64,000 bases of DNA from positions 1,614,411 to 1,678,410 of the forward strand of contig VJWN01000008.1 in NCBI GenBank assembly GCA_007644065.1, read 5' to 3'. A program made the position numbers and the translations under genes. Below are positions 14,094 through 24,715 of this stretch, in pieces. The DNA is from Margaritispora aquatica. Taxonomy: Eukaryota > Ascomycota > Leotiomycetes > Helotiales > Discinellaceae. Every line of letters starts with the position of its first letter. Within the stretch, counting starts at the first letter, position 1. The notes below the pieces were generated by a model, which was not told where the DNA came from, searched no databases, and was given only the letters and a program-made list of their open reading frames with translations.

Positions 14094-14779
14094 ATGGTCG
14101 AAGCGGGATTAAATTGTCATGATTAGTGTACGAGCGAGCGAGGGAGGCCATGCTCGCTGCCATGCCTTGATCAATATAAGGTGCGAAAGATCGGCGTTTT
14201 GAGGAGTTCAGGCAGGACAGGACAGGGCATCAAAAGGGTGAGTGTCACAATACCTCTGCTCGAGGGATCGGGGAATAACACCTTCCACAGCTTTCATGGA
14301 AGGAATACCAAAATCCATTCCATACTTATTTGCAAAGCATGGTGGCAGATGACGAAGCACAGACTGGCAAGGAGGTAGAAGAAAAGGCATGCAGGATGAA
14401 GGACCATAGCAAAAGCGAAGTGTTGTTGCAATGATACAGTAGTTGTGGATGCAGATGCAGATACAGATACAGACAGATGCTTTTATCCTCATGCCAACCA
14501 AACCAATTCAGCCCGCTTGCTAGCTAGCTAGGTATGATAGTGTACAAAATAGAAAGCCCAAGAAGTAGTAAAAGGGCAAACAAAATAGTACAAAAAAAGC
14601 CAACCTTTAGCTAGGCAATAAGAAAGAAAGAGAAAAAAGATCCTAATGCAACAAGCTTCCTAGCCAGCTACCCATTCTCTCTAATGACGCCCACCCAACA
14701 TGCATGATTTTTTTTTTGCTGATGCCAGAGTGCAATGCCTTTCCCTGGTCCACCGTCTTCCACTTTTCCAAACTTACAA
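14094..14779. other. Convergent 3' flanks of hsh49 and cbp80, with a short hexamer repeat
   Basis: Non-coding. It holds an imperfect six-base repeat (GATGCA twice, GATACA twice) at 14448-14471 and A-rich sequence to 14650. I see no gene. Confidence 0.5.
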
Positions 14780-17417
14780 TCAAGGCAAATCCTCATCGAT
14801 CTTCATCCCACCATTCTCCTCGCCCATCATAGCGGCAGCATCGTCGCCATCAGCAGCAGCAGCCCCGACGACCTCAACCTTGACTTTCTCAGCCTCAATG
14901 AAATAAGCCTCCTCGACCGCCAACTTCCGTCTGAATACCCTCAGCCACCGCTCACCCCACTGCTTTACCATGGCCGCCTCGCTCGTGAACTCGCCGTCTC
15001 CACTGTCGAGCATCTCATCCTTACTTCCCGACGCCCAAGAAACAAGCAGATCCTCCATGGCCGCGAAGAGACCCTTCATGCCCTTTCGCTCCCTATCTGG
15101 GGTGTCATCAACCGCAGCCCTCTGTTCGGCTGGTAAGCCTAGTGCTAATCGCTCGCGGATGACCTGCCTCACGCGCTTGGTGACTTTGCCAATCGTTGCG
15201 GAGATCATCTCATACACGTGCGCCTCTCCGAGTCTGCTACCGTCTTTAGCGAGTGCCCATTCGATCACGCTGATGGGGCTGAGAATCGTGTAGTTGAGTA
15301 GCTTGTCAATGATGTTAACACCGATGCCGGGTTGGTCGCGCCAGTACTGCATGACGCTTTCGACGATCTGCCTTTGGGCTGCTGGGGAGGCGGGTGCGAG
15401 AGCCATGAGACGGTCCTTGCAACGCTCGATGCAGGAGAGGACGTGGGAGAGAGATTTAGAGCCAATGTAGCATATTGAGGTTACATAGGCATCGGTGGAG
15501 ATAACGAGAGGGTCTCCGAGGTTCATGCCTATAGCTTGAGCATGAATGCGGTCGATGATGGGTTGGATGGCATCTTCGGGGGACTTTTTGCGTAGCAGTT
15601 CCCAGATCTCTTTGCCTTCTTGGCTGAAAGGGGTGTCTTGCTGGTGTTAGTAATTGTTTTATAGTGGACGAAGCGAATCTTACCTGTGTTGTTATACTTG
15701 AAGTCCGGTGTGTCTTTCTCCTTCTCTGCTGTGATAAGTTGTTGATACGGAGCAGGTAAAGTGCCCTTAATACGTTGCGCAAAACTCAGTCTGATCTCCT
15801 TATCTAATGCACCTTGAATAAAAGCCTTCTTTGGATCCAGAGAAGGAAGCTCGACGTCGTCGATCCACTCAGTCCACTTCCAGGTGAATCCAAAGTTAGA
15901 CAAGTGGTGAGCAAACCAATCCATAAATCGATAGCTCAGTTCCAAATCCATTGAATCAACACTTCTGTACAGGTATCGAATTGCTCTTCCCAAACTGGGA
16001 GCAATGGCAGCTGGAGCAATCTTGCAGGACTCGGTTAGTACAGAATGATAGTAGACTAACTTGTGCTCAGGACTGGGAAGTTGGAATAACTGAGAGAAAA
16101 CAGCATCAACAGCCACATCTTCTGGCTTCCATGTCGACCGATCACCCTCAATATCGCGGAGTCTATCAAAAGGTGTAGCTCGTTTGACAAATGTACCAGG
16201 AGAGAAATAGCAGTCAATATCGATCAAAAAGCGTGCGGTAGCCATTCTGTTGTAGTCCAGAATATTGATAGTATCGACAAGGGCATCACGCATCAGGCAT
16301 GATGCAATATCACTAATTGCTGGGACTGTCTCAACGTCCTGTTCCGCATAGACCGAGAAGTATAATTCCGGAAATAAGGCCCTTGGGCCATTGACAACCA
16401 CCTCAGGAATGACAATTGCTGGAAGCGCATGTTTGGTGGATGCTGAAAATTCTGGATTTTCCTCTTGCAAGAACTTCCATGGTCGTGGTAAGCAAGACAA
16501 TTCCCAGCCATTGGTGGCCTCATTCTGCAACTGCTTCTGCAGAAGACTCAGTACGCCGGTTGGTGAGGTTGCCTCCTCTCTGCCATTTCCAGGGTATGGA
16601 TCGACCAAGGTTTGCAAAACATGAGCTTCCGAGGCCAGGAGTTCCGTGGTTTCCAATGTGGAAGAGGCTCTTTCTTGGTTATCCGTGCCTGACGAGGCCA
16701 TAATGTAGGGGATGGTGAACAACACGATCTTGGTCAATTCAGGGCCGATCATCTGTGGACATGGGGTCAGCACTCCGACTTAGAATATAGCAATAAGAAC
16801 CACCAACCTCTTCAGCAGCTTCCGTCTGCAAATCTAAGGCCTTCGCCAAAAGATCTTGCAGAATAGGCCACAGTCCCTCACCCTCCAATACACCCTGTAG
16901 ACTGCCCAGAAACTTCATCAAGAGCTTCAATTCCCTCCACTCCCCTACAGCGATGGCCGCATTTGTTTTCTCCACAGCTCTCTTCAACACCTCCTCCACC
17001 ACCGTCGAGCTCATGGTATTAATCGCCAGAACCACGGCAGCCACAAAGGGAATCTTGAAAGGCTGCTCCACCACCAATTGGAGCGCCAATTCGTGAAATG
17101 TAGAGCGCAGCTCCTCATCCTCAGGGTTGTCGCAAATCGTTTTGGCAATGGATTGCAGCTCATCTTCGACACGCTTCAAAGGGGATTCCGCTATGGATAA
17201 GAGCTGCTTGCGGACTTTGACAGCCAGGGGCTCTTCGTAACGACGGCGTTGGGGCTGGCGATTGTTATCGTACTCATCATCTAAATAGTGAAGGTGTCAG
17301 CCTTGTGTCCCAAAACTTGCATATGTTCACTCCAATCTTCTTACCTCTGTATCTCCTCTTGCGATTGTTATTATAGCCGCCGCGGCCTCCACGAGGTCTC
17401 TGATCATAATCGGCCAT
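14780..17417 (-). CDS. cbp80: Nuclear cap-binding protein large subunit (CBP80 / NCBP1)
   Basis: Four exons, 17417-17345, 17280-16808, 16752-15684 and 15636-14780, sum to 2472 bases (823 residues). The N-terminus is Arg/Gly-rich (MADYDQRPRGGRGGYNNNRK) and leads into the MIF4G-type helical domain (VEDELQSIAKTICDNPEDEE; FVAAVVLAINTMSS). The middle region contains FLIDIDCYFSPGTFVKRATP and the MIF4G-like segment RFMDWFAHHLSNFGFTWKW, which is highly typical of CBP80. The C-terminal third (LVISTDAYVTSICYIGSKSLSHV) is the third helical domain, and the end is acidic (MKIDEDLP). CBP80 with CBP20 binds the m7G cap of nuclear RNA polymerase II transcripts and guides splicing and export. The donor of intron 2 is GTTGGT, less usual but required by frame. 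Confidence 0.95.
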
Positions 17418-17925
17418 GTCTGTGAAGGGTTGCGTCAAAAGAATGTTCAATAACACAGATGCTGCTGCGAAGCTGCAAGTTTCGCGTTACTCTGTGAAGT
17501 GGTGGATCCTCGCGGGTTTTGGTCATGTGACTATAAATCTTTCTCGCGTTTCATTCCAGCCGCCCTAAGGTAGATTCTTAAGGAGCTGTTCAATGGAACT
17601 AAGGGGATCAACAAAAGACCGGATCATTTTCTAGGTCTGACCAAGAAAAGTGTTATTGTTCGAAGAGCCAAAAAAAATTCTGACCATGACTCCCAAACAA
17701 GCAGATATTTTAACCCCATCACCGAAGAGAAATTACGGGCATGACCTGTCAGATGCATGTACTCTCAAGTATCACATGAATTTGCGGAACACCCATGAAC
17801 AAAAAAAACGGTTACTACAAGTGCAATGTGAATTTCATGGCTCAATCTCAGTTATGAAAAATCTTTGATGATCTCTGAACCAGCCAGCCCCTTTTGATCG
17901 CCACTATTGGCACATGTTGTCCGAG
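17418..17925. other. Intergenic upstream of cbp80
   Basis: About 500 bp between the cbp80 start codon and the 3' end of a broken gene. A 72-codon open frame at 17650-17868 matches nothing. I see no gene. Confidence 0.45.
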
Positions 17926-18496
17926 TTAAAGGAAAAGGAATCTTTTGACCATGCCAGCCCAAGCGGTAGCCCCATCCCATAGCAGAGTATTAACCATTTC
18001 CATGCAGTCATTGAACACAAGCGTGCCGTCAAATGTAAAGTACGCCTGAATCTTTGGGATGTAGAGAAAACGAGGAAGCCCAGCCATCCACGCCGTCTGC
18101 TCGCCATCGAAAGGGCGCCAAGTAGTGGGACAAGTAGAATAGAAAGCAACTCTCCATTGCCATCATGCAAAAAAGTCTAAAACAGAGAGCTCATAGAAGT
18201 GGAGATCGGTTCCTTGAGAACCATTGTTCGTGGCCCAGTCGGTCATGTCGAGCCCATAGACAACATCATTTTGGAGCCCATAGTAATGGCACATCTTAGC
18301 TGGGAAATGTTTCTCAACAGATGCGCTTTTCATGGGTATTCTCCCAGACCAGCAACGCATAACCATCAAAGACCTCGTAATCTCGCCATTTGTTCCATAC
18401 TTCCACATTCATTCCACGTCTGTAACAGTTGAATATCACTCTTGCAGGATCATGGAGCTCGTCGAGGTGCGTATTGCTGCGAGATGCTTTGGAAAA
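17926..18496 (-). pseudogene. Degraded gene of unknown family with an in-frame TGA and a frameshift
   Basis: Three adjoining stretches on the minus strand read like protein but not in one frame. The first (18496-18314) includes HDPARVIFNCYRRGMNVEVW and WRDYEVFDGYALLVWENTHE, then hits TGA. The second, in another frame, includes MCHYYGLQNDVVYGLDMTDW and GTDLHFYELSVLDFF and stops at TGA (18165-18163). Directly after that stop, in the same frame, coding-like sequence continues (WQWRVAFYSTCPTTWRPFDG, then FTFDGTLVFNDCMEM) to TAA at 17926. No intron with credible signals removes either lesion; the only GT...AG choices are under 35 bp. I do not recognise the family. It lies 70 bp downstream of gsk3 on the same strand. 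It could instead be exons of a gene I have mis-modelled. Confidence 0.5.
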
Positions 18497-18565
18497 CTAC
18501 TCCTTAGAGAGCCTTTTTCCGAGCGACAGGAAAGCATGTATTCGTTAAGTCATTCAAACAACTTT

Positions 18566-20014
18566 TCAGTCCAATCTTGCCATCATCTCCTCCTTCGGCA
18601 TAGGCGTGAAATTGTCAATATCAAGTCCTCTTGCAGCCAAAGACTGTCGCAGGTGCGCGGGCACCAACCGGTGGTTGAGCTGAGGGGCAATGGATAGTTC
18701 TGAAACAATTAGCATACAAAATATGGCTAGGATGTGACAGAATACTTACCATGGCGAGTGAAGTCGAATAAAGTTGGCAAATCCTTGACTGGTCCATTTG
18801 GATGACGAGAATCTGGAAATTTGGTTTGAGGCTCTCTGAGCTCGTCGAAGAATGGGTGAACCATTGCATCAATTGCAGACAATCGCTCAGTCGGGGTATA
18901 CTCTAAAAGACATGAAATGAGCTCAATAGCATTCGCATCAGCCTTCCGGAAAACCTTGTTGAAGGGATGTGGTTTGATTTGTGGGAACTTGTGCTCCATG
19001 TAATTTGGGTTCATGGTCCGGATTTGATCCCGAGTTGGTGTTCCTAGGACCTTAATGATCTCCACAAGCTGGTCAATACCAGACTCTCCAGGGAAGAGAG
19101 GTTGTCCGAGCATCAGCTCAGCCATAACACAACCTGTTGACCAGACATCTAAAGCCAGGTTAGTGAATGAGCATTTGACAGGAGTGCAAACTATGTACCA
19201 ATTTTGGTTGTGTAATTTGTGGCACCGAAAATCAATTCGGGTGCTCTGTAATATCTGGAACAGATGTAGGAAACATTAGGCTCGTTTTCCACCAATATCT
19301 TCGCACTTCCAAAGTCGCAAAGCTTCAAAATACCAGAGTTCGGATCCAGTAACAGATTCTGAGGCTTGATGTCGCGATGGCAAATGCCTTGGGAATGGAT
19401 GTAGGCCAAAGCCCGGAAAAGTTGGTAAATGTAGAGCTTGACCTCCAGAATTGGCATCGTGGTCTTCATTTTGTTGAAGTATCGAGAAGCACGGTAGACT
19501 GTTTCGGGGACATATTCTTGCACGAGGTTTAGGTAGACTTCGTCCTTCTGGCACAGCACCATTAATACATCTTCATAAAATTATGAGCGGGGTAACGAAC
19601 TCTCTCGCCATTGGAATAGTAGAACGCCTTCAGTTCAACGATATTTGGGTGACGAACGATGCGCATTATTTGCAATTCACGATTCTAAGATCCAGTGAGC
19701 AGTGATGAATTGCTGTGGTTATTTCCTATGCGTACCTTGAATCTTTTGTCTTGCAGAACCCGCTTGATGGCGGCGTCCTCTCCAGAAGGCGAGAGCTTTG
19801 TCTGGAAAACAACGCCAAAGGATCCATTACCCACGATCTTGCACTGTGTATATTGCATATCTCGAGTCTCTCCGGTGACGCCATCTTGGACTTTCTCGCG
19901 AATAACCTCTGCGAATTGATGTTAGCAAGCGCTGGGGGTGGGATCGCAGAAGCTTTGGGCGATCTTACCTCCCATCCTCAGACTCGAGAAGGCTGCAGGC
20001 CGATTTTGCGACAT
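18566..20014 (-). CDS. gsk3: Glycogen synthase kinase 3 (GSK3-family Ser/Thr kinase)
   Basis: Six exons (20014-19969, 19908-19736, 19684-19601, 19547-19199, 19148-18750, 18699-18566) sum to 1185 bases, 394 residues, the normal size for fungal GSK3. The start reads [20 protein letters not shown]. Kinase elements are the glycine loop GNGSFGVV, catalytic Lys64 (AIKR), HRD at 158-160 ([13 protein letters not shown]), DFG at 179-181 and the GSK3 signature [13 protein letters not shown], whose Tyr195 is the activating tyrosine. The CMGC-type insert HPFNKVFRK is present, and the C-terminus reads [14 protein letters not shown]3 phosphorylates primed substrates in growth, stress and developmental signalling. 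One donor (GTTCGT, intron 3) is non-standard. The 5' flank is an exceptionally long gene-free stretch. Confidence 0.97.
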
Positions 20015-20814
20015 CTTGAATGCCAAAACAACGTTACTAACTGATTGTGTGAAGGTGAAAAGCCGAAAGAATTGGTAGAGTAGATGCTGATGGCTTCCTA
20101 AAGTCCGTGTTGGGCAATTGAGTGCAGGGTTGAGAGTGAATTGGCTGCTGGGGGAAAAGCGGCAGTAACGTGACGGAGGTTGGTCCCACCAAGAATTGAA
20201 TTCACTTTAGCTTTGCTTCTGTAGTATTTGAACAGCAACTCAAGTGAAACTGAGACTGAGGATCTGACGAATTGACGGTTGGTTGAAGTGTTGAGGGGTT
20301 TACGGTGGTTGAAGTTGTCCTGTTGGAGAGGGGTGTGCAGTTGGCGGAGGTGTTGACGATGGTATGGTATGGTAGGTTGAATATGGAGAAGGTGCTTCAA
20401 GTCCAAGTTCGGTTTTGATGGAAGTAAGGTCAGGTCAGTGCAGCGTAGAGTAGTTTAGGTAAGGTGCGAGATTCTTGGCCCGAAAGACTGGCTCTGCTCA
20501 CGCGCTCGAATTTTGAGATGAGCAGTTGGGACTAATCACAACTGGGGGGAAACTCGACAAATCGACACAGCTGGTTGGATGAGGGGACGACCGTTTGGGC
20601 CGTGGGTTGAAAGGGCCTCTAGTTTCTGCCGTAGCTGATGCGCTTTGGTCTAGTAATAGTATCCGGTGTCGTAGGTTTGTAGTAGGGAGGACTGCACCGA
20701 TGAGCGCGTACAAAGACAATTCTTTGCAGCCTTTGTGCAGGAGTCTGTCTGGTGGTCTGGCTGGTGAGGCGTGTGCCTGCACTTTGCTTGTACTGGAGGC
20801 TAACCGTGCAAGCC

Positions 20815-20866
20815 GGGTATGGGTATGGGTATGGTAGTGCAGTTGCAGTTGCAGTTGCAGTTGCAG
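20815..20866. repeat. Two adjacent hexanucleotide arrays, (GGGTAT)3 and (TTGCAG)5
   Basis: GGGTAT is repeated three times at 20815-20832. After four bases comes GTGCAG plus four copies of TTGCAG, at 20837-20866. The DNA is non-coding, upstream of gsk3. Confidence 0.95.
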
Positions 20867-21710
20867 TGTAGCGTCCGTCTCTTTTGCGCAGATGTGCTTG
20901 CTGTTCCTGTTGGCAGCAGTATGGAAGTGGATATGCAGTTCCTAATTTGCTGGATGGAAGGCCTTTTGTCTGTTCGGTACAACTGGAGGGAGATGTGGAT
21001 AGGATGGATAGTAGGACAAGTCGAGGATTGGAATCGGGGGGGGGATTGGGTGGTGGAGGGGTTAGAGGGGGGACTTTGGAGGCCAATGAGGGGGGGGACG
21101 TCCAACGAGTAAAAGACGATGTCAACGGTGGTTGGACTCGGGTGGGACTGGATTCTTAAAGTTGCCGGAGTTCGTAGCTGGTAAAGTGGGTATTTCTGGT
21201 CATTCACACTAATTCACAGATCCACGAGATGGGTCTTGCGAATGAGCTTGACTTTGAATGGAATGATGGGAAAGACAACCGGTGGACCTGTAATCGCTTC
21301 GGTCGTTAGCGGGTTCAGATTTTGATGCTGACGATGTTGGATGAGCTGCACCAGACCCAGCACCACTTCTTTGGCAGCAGACGAGGTAAGCAGGGCAGGG
21401 TACGAAGACAGGGCTAGGGGGTAGAGGGGATCATGAGTGAGGAGGAAAAGATCCCTCTGGAGGAGGGAGGACTGTGGATGCCTGTAGCAAAACAGCAGTA
21501 GAGTGGGAACAAGTTAGGCTGTGGCGTGTGTGCCAGGAGCCAGACACGCCAGACCAGGAGCACACACGCAGGCGGCGACAAGGATTGCGGGTTTGAGGAG
21601 AAACCGACCAGGCCCAGGGAAGAGGCGAGTGGAGGGGAATGAAAGTGAAAGTGTGTACATACCTTACTCTACCGTACCACCAGCATGTATTTATTGTATT
21701 GTTTCTTGCC

Positions 21711-21728
21711 GTAGCCGTAGCCGTGACC
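21711..21728. repeat. Hexanucleotide array (GTAGCC)3, last copy imperfect
   Basis: GTAGCC GTAGCC GTGACC can be read directly, in non-coding DNA. Confidence 0.85.
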
Positions 21729-21772
21729 GGATGGAGAGACAAAAGAAACAGGCAGATATGAGGTTTGGATTG

Positions 21773-21825
21773 TCGATTTCGATGTTCGATGTTCGATGTT
21801 CGATGTCGTCGATGTCGTCGATGTC
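21773..21825. repeat. Compound repeat of GTTCGAT and GTCGTCGAT units
   Basis: Heptamer GTTCGAT units are followed by nonamer GTCGTCGAT units and end at GATGTC, so the period shifts from seven to nine within about 50 bases. Confidence 0.85.
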
Positions 21826-22179
21826 TCTGATGGTGGTGGAGAGGAAGGAATGTGTGTGAGTGATCGAGGGAAAATACTACGGTAGTATTGTAACGACAAG
21901 TTCATGTGAGTGAACAATCTCGATGTATCTGACAACGTAGGCAGATCTCAGGCAGAGCAGTAGAATGGTTTCGTAGAGAGGTGGCGTAAGAAGGTAGGCA
22001 GGTAGAGAACAGTCCAGGTCGAGTGGTGAATGGAGTTATAGAAATAAGGTTGTCGAGCAAGGTTGATGGTGAGTGAGGTTGAGGGTATTGAGGTTCTTCG
22101 ATAGGAAGAAAATTGAAACGTTCAAAAAACAGTTTGAATAGAAATACATGGGCAGTCACAATGGAATGAATTCCAATTA

Positions 22180-22209
22180 CAGCCGCAGTCACAGTCACAG
22201 TCGCAGTCA
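22180..22209. repeat. Hexanucleotide array (CAGTCA)5, two copies imperfect
   Basis: CAGCCG CAGTCA CAGTCA CAGTCG CAGTCA can be read directly, in non-coding DNA. Confidence 0.9.
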
Positions 22210-22907
22210 TAAGGTAAGGTAGGTAGGTAGGGAGGGAGGGAAGGTAGTCATCGTCAAATCCGAACCAAACTGAGCTTGCTACATTCGGCATCAGTTTATC
22301 TAAGGAGAATGGAAGAGGAAAGAAAAGGGAAGGAAGGAAGAAGGCGGAGACTTGGGGAATAAATTTGGAAGGCACGATGCAGAGGAACAGAAAGACTGCT
22401 GGGCATGATTAATTGAAAATGCGAGTGAGATATCCAAGGTATGTATCATAGGTAGGTAGGTTTAAGTCAGGTTCCTAAGTAAAATCTTATATTGTCAGTG
22501 ATAGCCTCTATAAAGATGAAAATAGTCATGGAAACGACGAGATATCCGAGGTGCAACGCGACAGGTAAGATCTAATAAGTAAAAATAAGAATAACACCTA
22601 GTTGAATTTCATTGTAAAGGTAAGTAAGTTAGTTGGCTACCCATATTTACATACTTGCAAGATTGCCCTGCGGTCAAACACTAACTCATACAAAACTCTC
22701 CCATGAAGGATGAAACAGTAACTCGCGGTACAATCCCTTTTGGTATTTCTGCTAAATGTTATGCTTTACAAGATACACCATCGGGATAGACTTTCGACAC
22801 AAGGACGGGCGGGTTACTGGGCTCGTTCCAGAAAAGATCCTCCCGTTCGCTCCATTTGTTCGTTTGACCACTCGGTTTCGAGCTTTATGTGCAACATACT
22901 CCGACCT

Positions 22908-22931
22908 GGTATTGGTATTGGTATTGGTACC
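22908..22931. repeat. Hexanucleotide array (GGTATT)4, last copy imperfect
   Basis: Three perfect copies of GGTATT are followed by GGTACC. Confidence 0.9.
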
Positions 22932-23183
22932 GCACACCCATACCTACGTCGACCTTCGTACGTTCTCGTTTTCATGAATCGACCAGCTCTATCCATTCGC
23001 CTAGATCTCTCCGTCTGAATTGAGCTATTTACTCGATTTACTTTGTCCCTGATCCATCAATTTCAATCTCAGAAAAGTCTAGCTCTTCTCATCCAAATCC
23101 GCATATGGCTCGCCTATTTTTATCTTCGATTCCTGAGACATCCATGCTTTTTGTACGGAAGTCAAATCCAGAGAAATACAAGA

Positions 23184-23231
23184 TTTGCCTTTGCATTTGC
23201 ATTTGCATTTGCATTTGTCTTTGCCTTTAGC
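23184..23231. repeat. Hexanucleotide array (TTTGCA)8, imperfect
   Basis: Eight units of TTTGCA or one-to-two-base variants (TTTGCC, TTTGTC, TTTAGC) follow one another. Confidence 0.9.
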
Positions 23232-23369
23232 TTTTAGGTTTTGCGCTGCGCTCCTCCTGTGGTCTGTCTCTGCTTCGCCTTCACCCTCGCCTTCATCTTT
23301 GGCAGTGGAAAGTAGATGTGGAGCTTGGAGATGTATCAGCGATCATGGGACCATTTCTGACGCTGCCCT

Positions 23370-23400
23370 GGAGTTGGAGTTGGAGTTGGAGTTGGAGTTG
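23370..23400. repeat. Hexanucleotide array (GGAGTT)5
   Basis: Five perfect copies of GGAGTT are followed by G. Confidence 0.95.
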
Positions 23401-24695
23401 CCCCTCCATATTTCAACCGCCCACAATGACCAACACCGCAACGGACCATTCGGCCACAATTGTTAACCAAAAGCAGAAACGAATGCATAACAAAGCGCAT
23501 CTGGTTGTTGCAAATCCACGATCCTTTTCGAGACCAAAGAGAGCTTCCACCATTGGTTCCTGTCAGCTCACAAGAGTGAAAGCGAATAATGCCCTGGAGC
23601 TGATTACTATATTCAGCCAGCACCAACGGTCCGACTTCCTTGGAGCTGACTACATCTTGATATCAATCAGGTACGCGAGGCCAGAACCTACCTCCAAGTG
23701 TATTTGAAATGTCTCGCACGAATATTTGGGATGGCTTCGACATCTCCGTGATATGACCAGGGGCGATATATCCCAAGCATGAGAACAACTGCATCATGAA
23801 GGATCAGTACAGAGAGCCACCACATAACACGCATCAATACCTCGATCCTGTCACCACCCCTCTGCGTCTGCCACTGCTACTCAGCTGCAAGACAAGCTAA
23901 TTCCAACTGATTGGGTCGGAGCTAGACGAGGACATATGACTCCTAAAAGGCACAGGTACAGGGAAGTAAGGTACCTCAAAAGGAACGCTTCATTCCACTC
24001 CAACTTCCACAGCATGTGAGAGCGCCGCTCAACTGGTCTTTCGACCACATCTATCACAGATATCGCACCCAGTCGCTGATTACGAACCCCTTTGATGCAC
24101 CCTGTTCCACCAACTAGCAGTACCTTTGGAACTCACATCTGCTGTGTGCTCGATATATTGATGCTGGTACGTGACACTTCGATCTCTCAACTGAATACCA
24201 GGTTGGTGGCAGCTCAACATTGGAATCCGAGTCTTTGAGTCATTCCTCTCCCGAGACATCTGAGATCTTGCCGTCTCGTGAACGACGATGTGTGCAACAA
24301 TTCGCTTCTGCCACCCTTGACTCAAACCGCCAGAGGCATACAGCACTTAGCTACGGAAGAAGGCGTTAAGGGTGTGAGATAGCAATGTTTCGTGCTAAGC
24401 AACACATCAAGGACCATTTTCAATATCATGATAATCTGAGATTGGAGGAGGCTCATCTACCATACAGTATCACAGTGGATAATCCAAATGCACAGGCCAA
24501 TTCGTATCTGGTTGCCGCGCATCTATTCCAGCCTCGTACTCTATCTGAGGCTGGCAAGTGACGATGAGCATCATGTAAAATCCTGACAAGCTCGTGGCCA
24601 GTGGAGTTGGCCAGGCACGGACCAGCTATATGCTCGTTGGTGTCGAGGAGGCAAGCTTCAGGGCTGGACCGGATGAGATTGGTTTTAGCAAACGC

Positions 24696-24715
24696 ATACC
24701 TCCGTACGGAGGTAT
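24696..24715. repeat. Perfect 20-bp palindrome
   Basis: ATACCTCCGTACGGAGGTAT equals its own reverse complement. CGC and GCG flank it (24693-24695 and 24718-24720), so the symmetry extends further with a small bulge. It could form a cruciform, bind a dimeric protein or be the trace of a small element. Confidence 0.8.

Noticed and set aside
20619..21125. 168-codon minus-strand open frame rich in Pro, Thr and YPYPYP/TATATA strings
   Set aside because: The text is produced by the GGGTAT and TTGCAG microsatellites and proline-like low complexity; there is no conserved domain and no splice partner.
20815..23400. Repeat clusters considered as a CRISPR array
   Set aside because: Units are 6-9 bp simple repeats without spacers, and the organism is a fungus.
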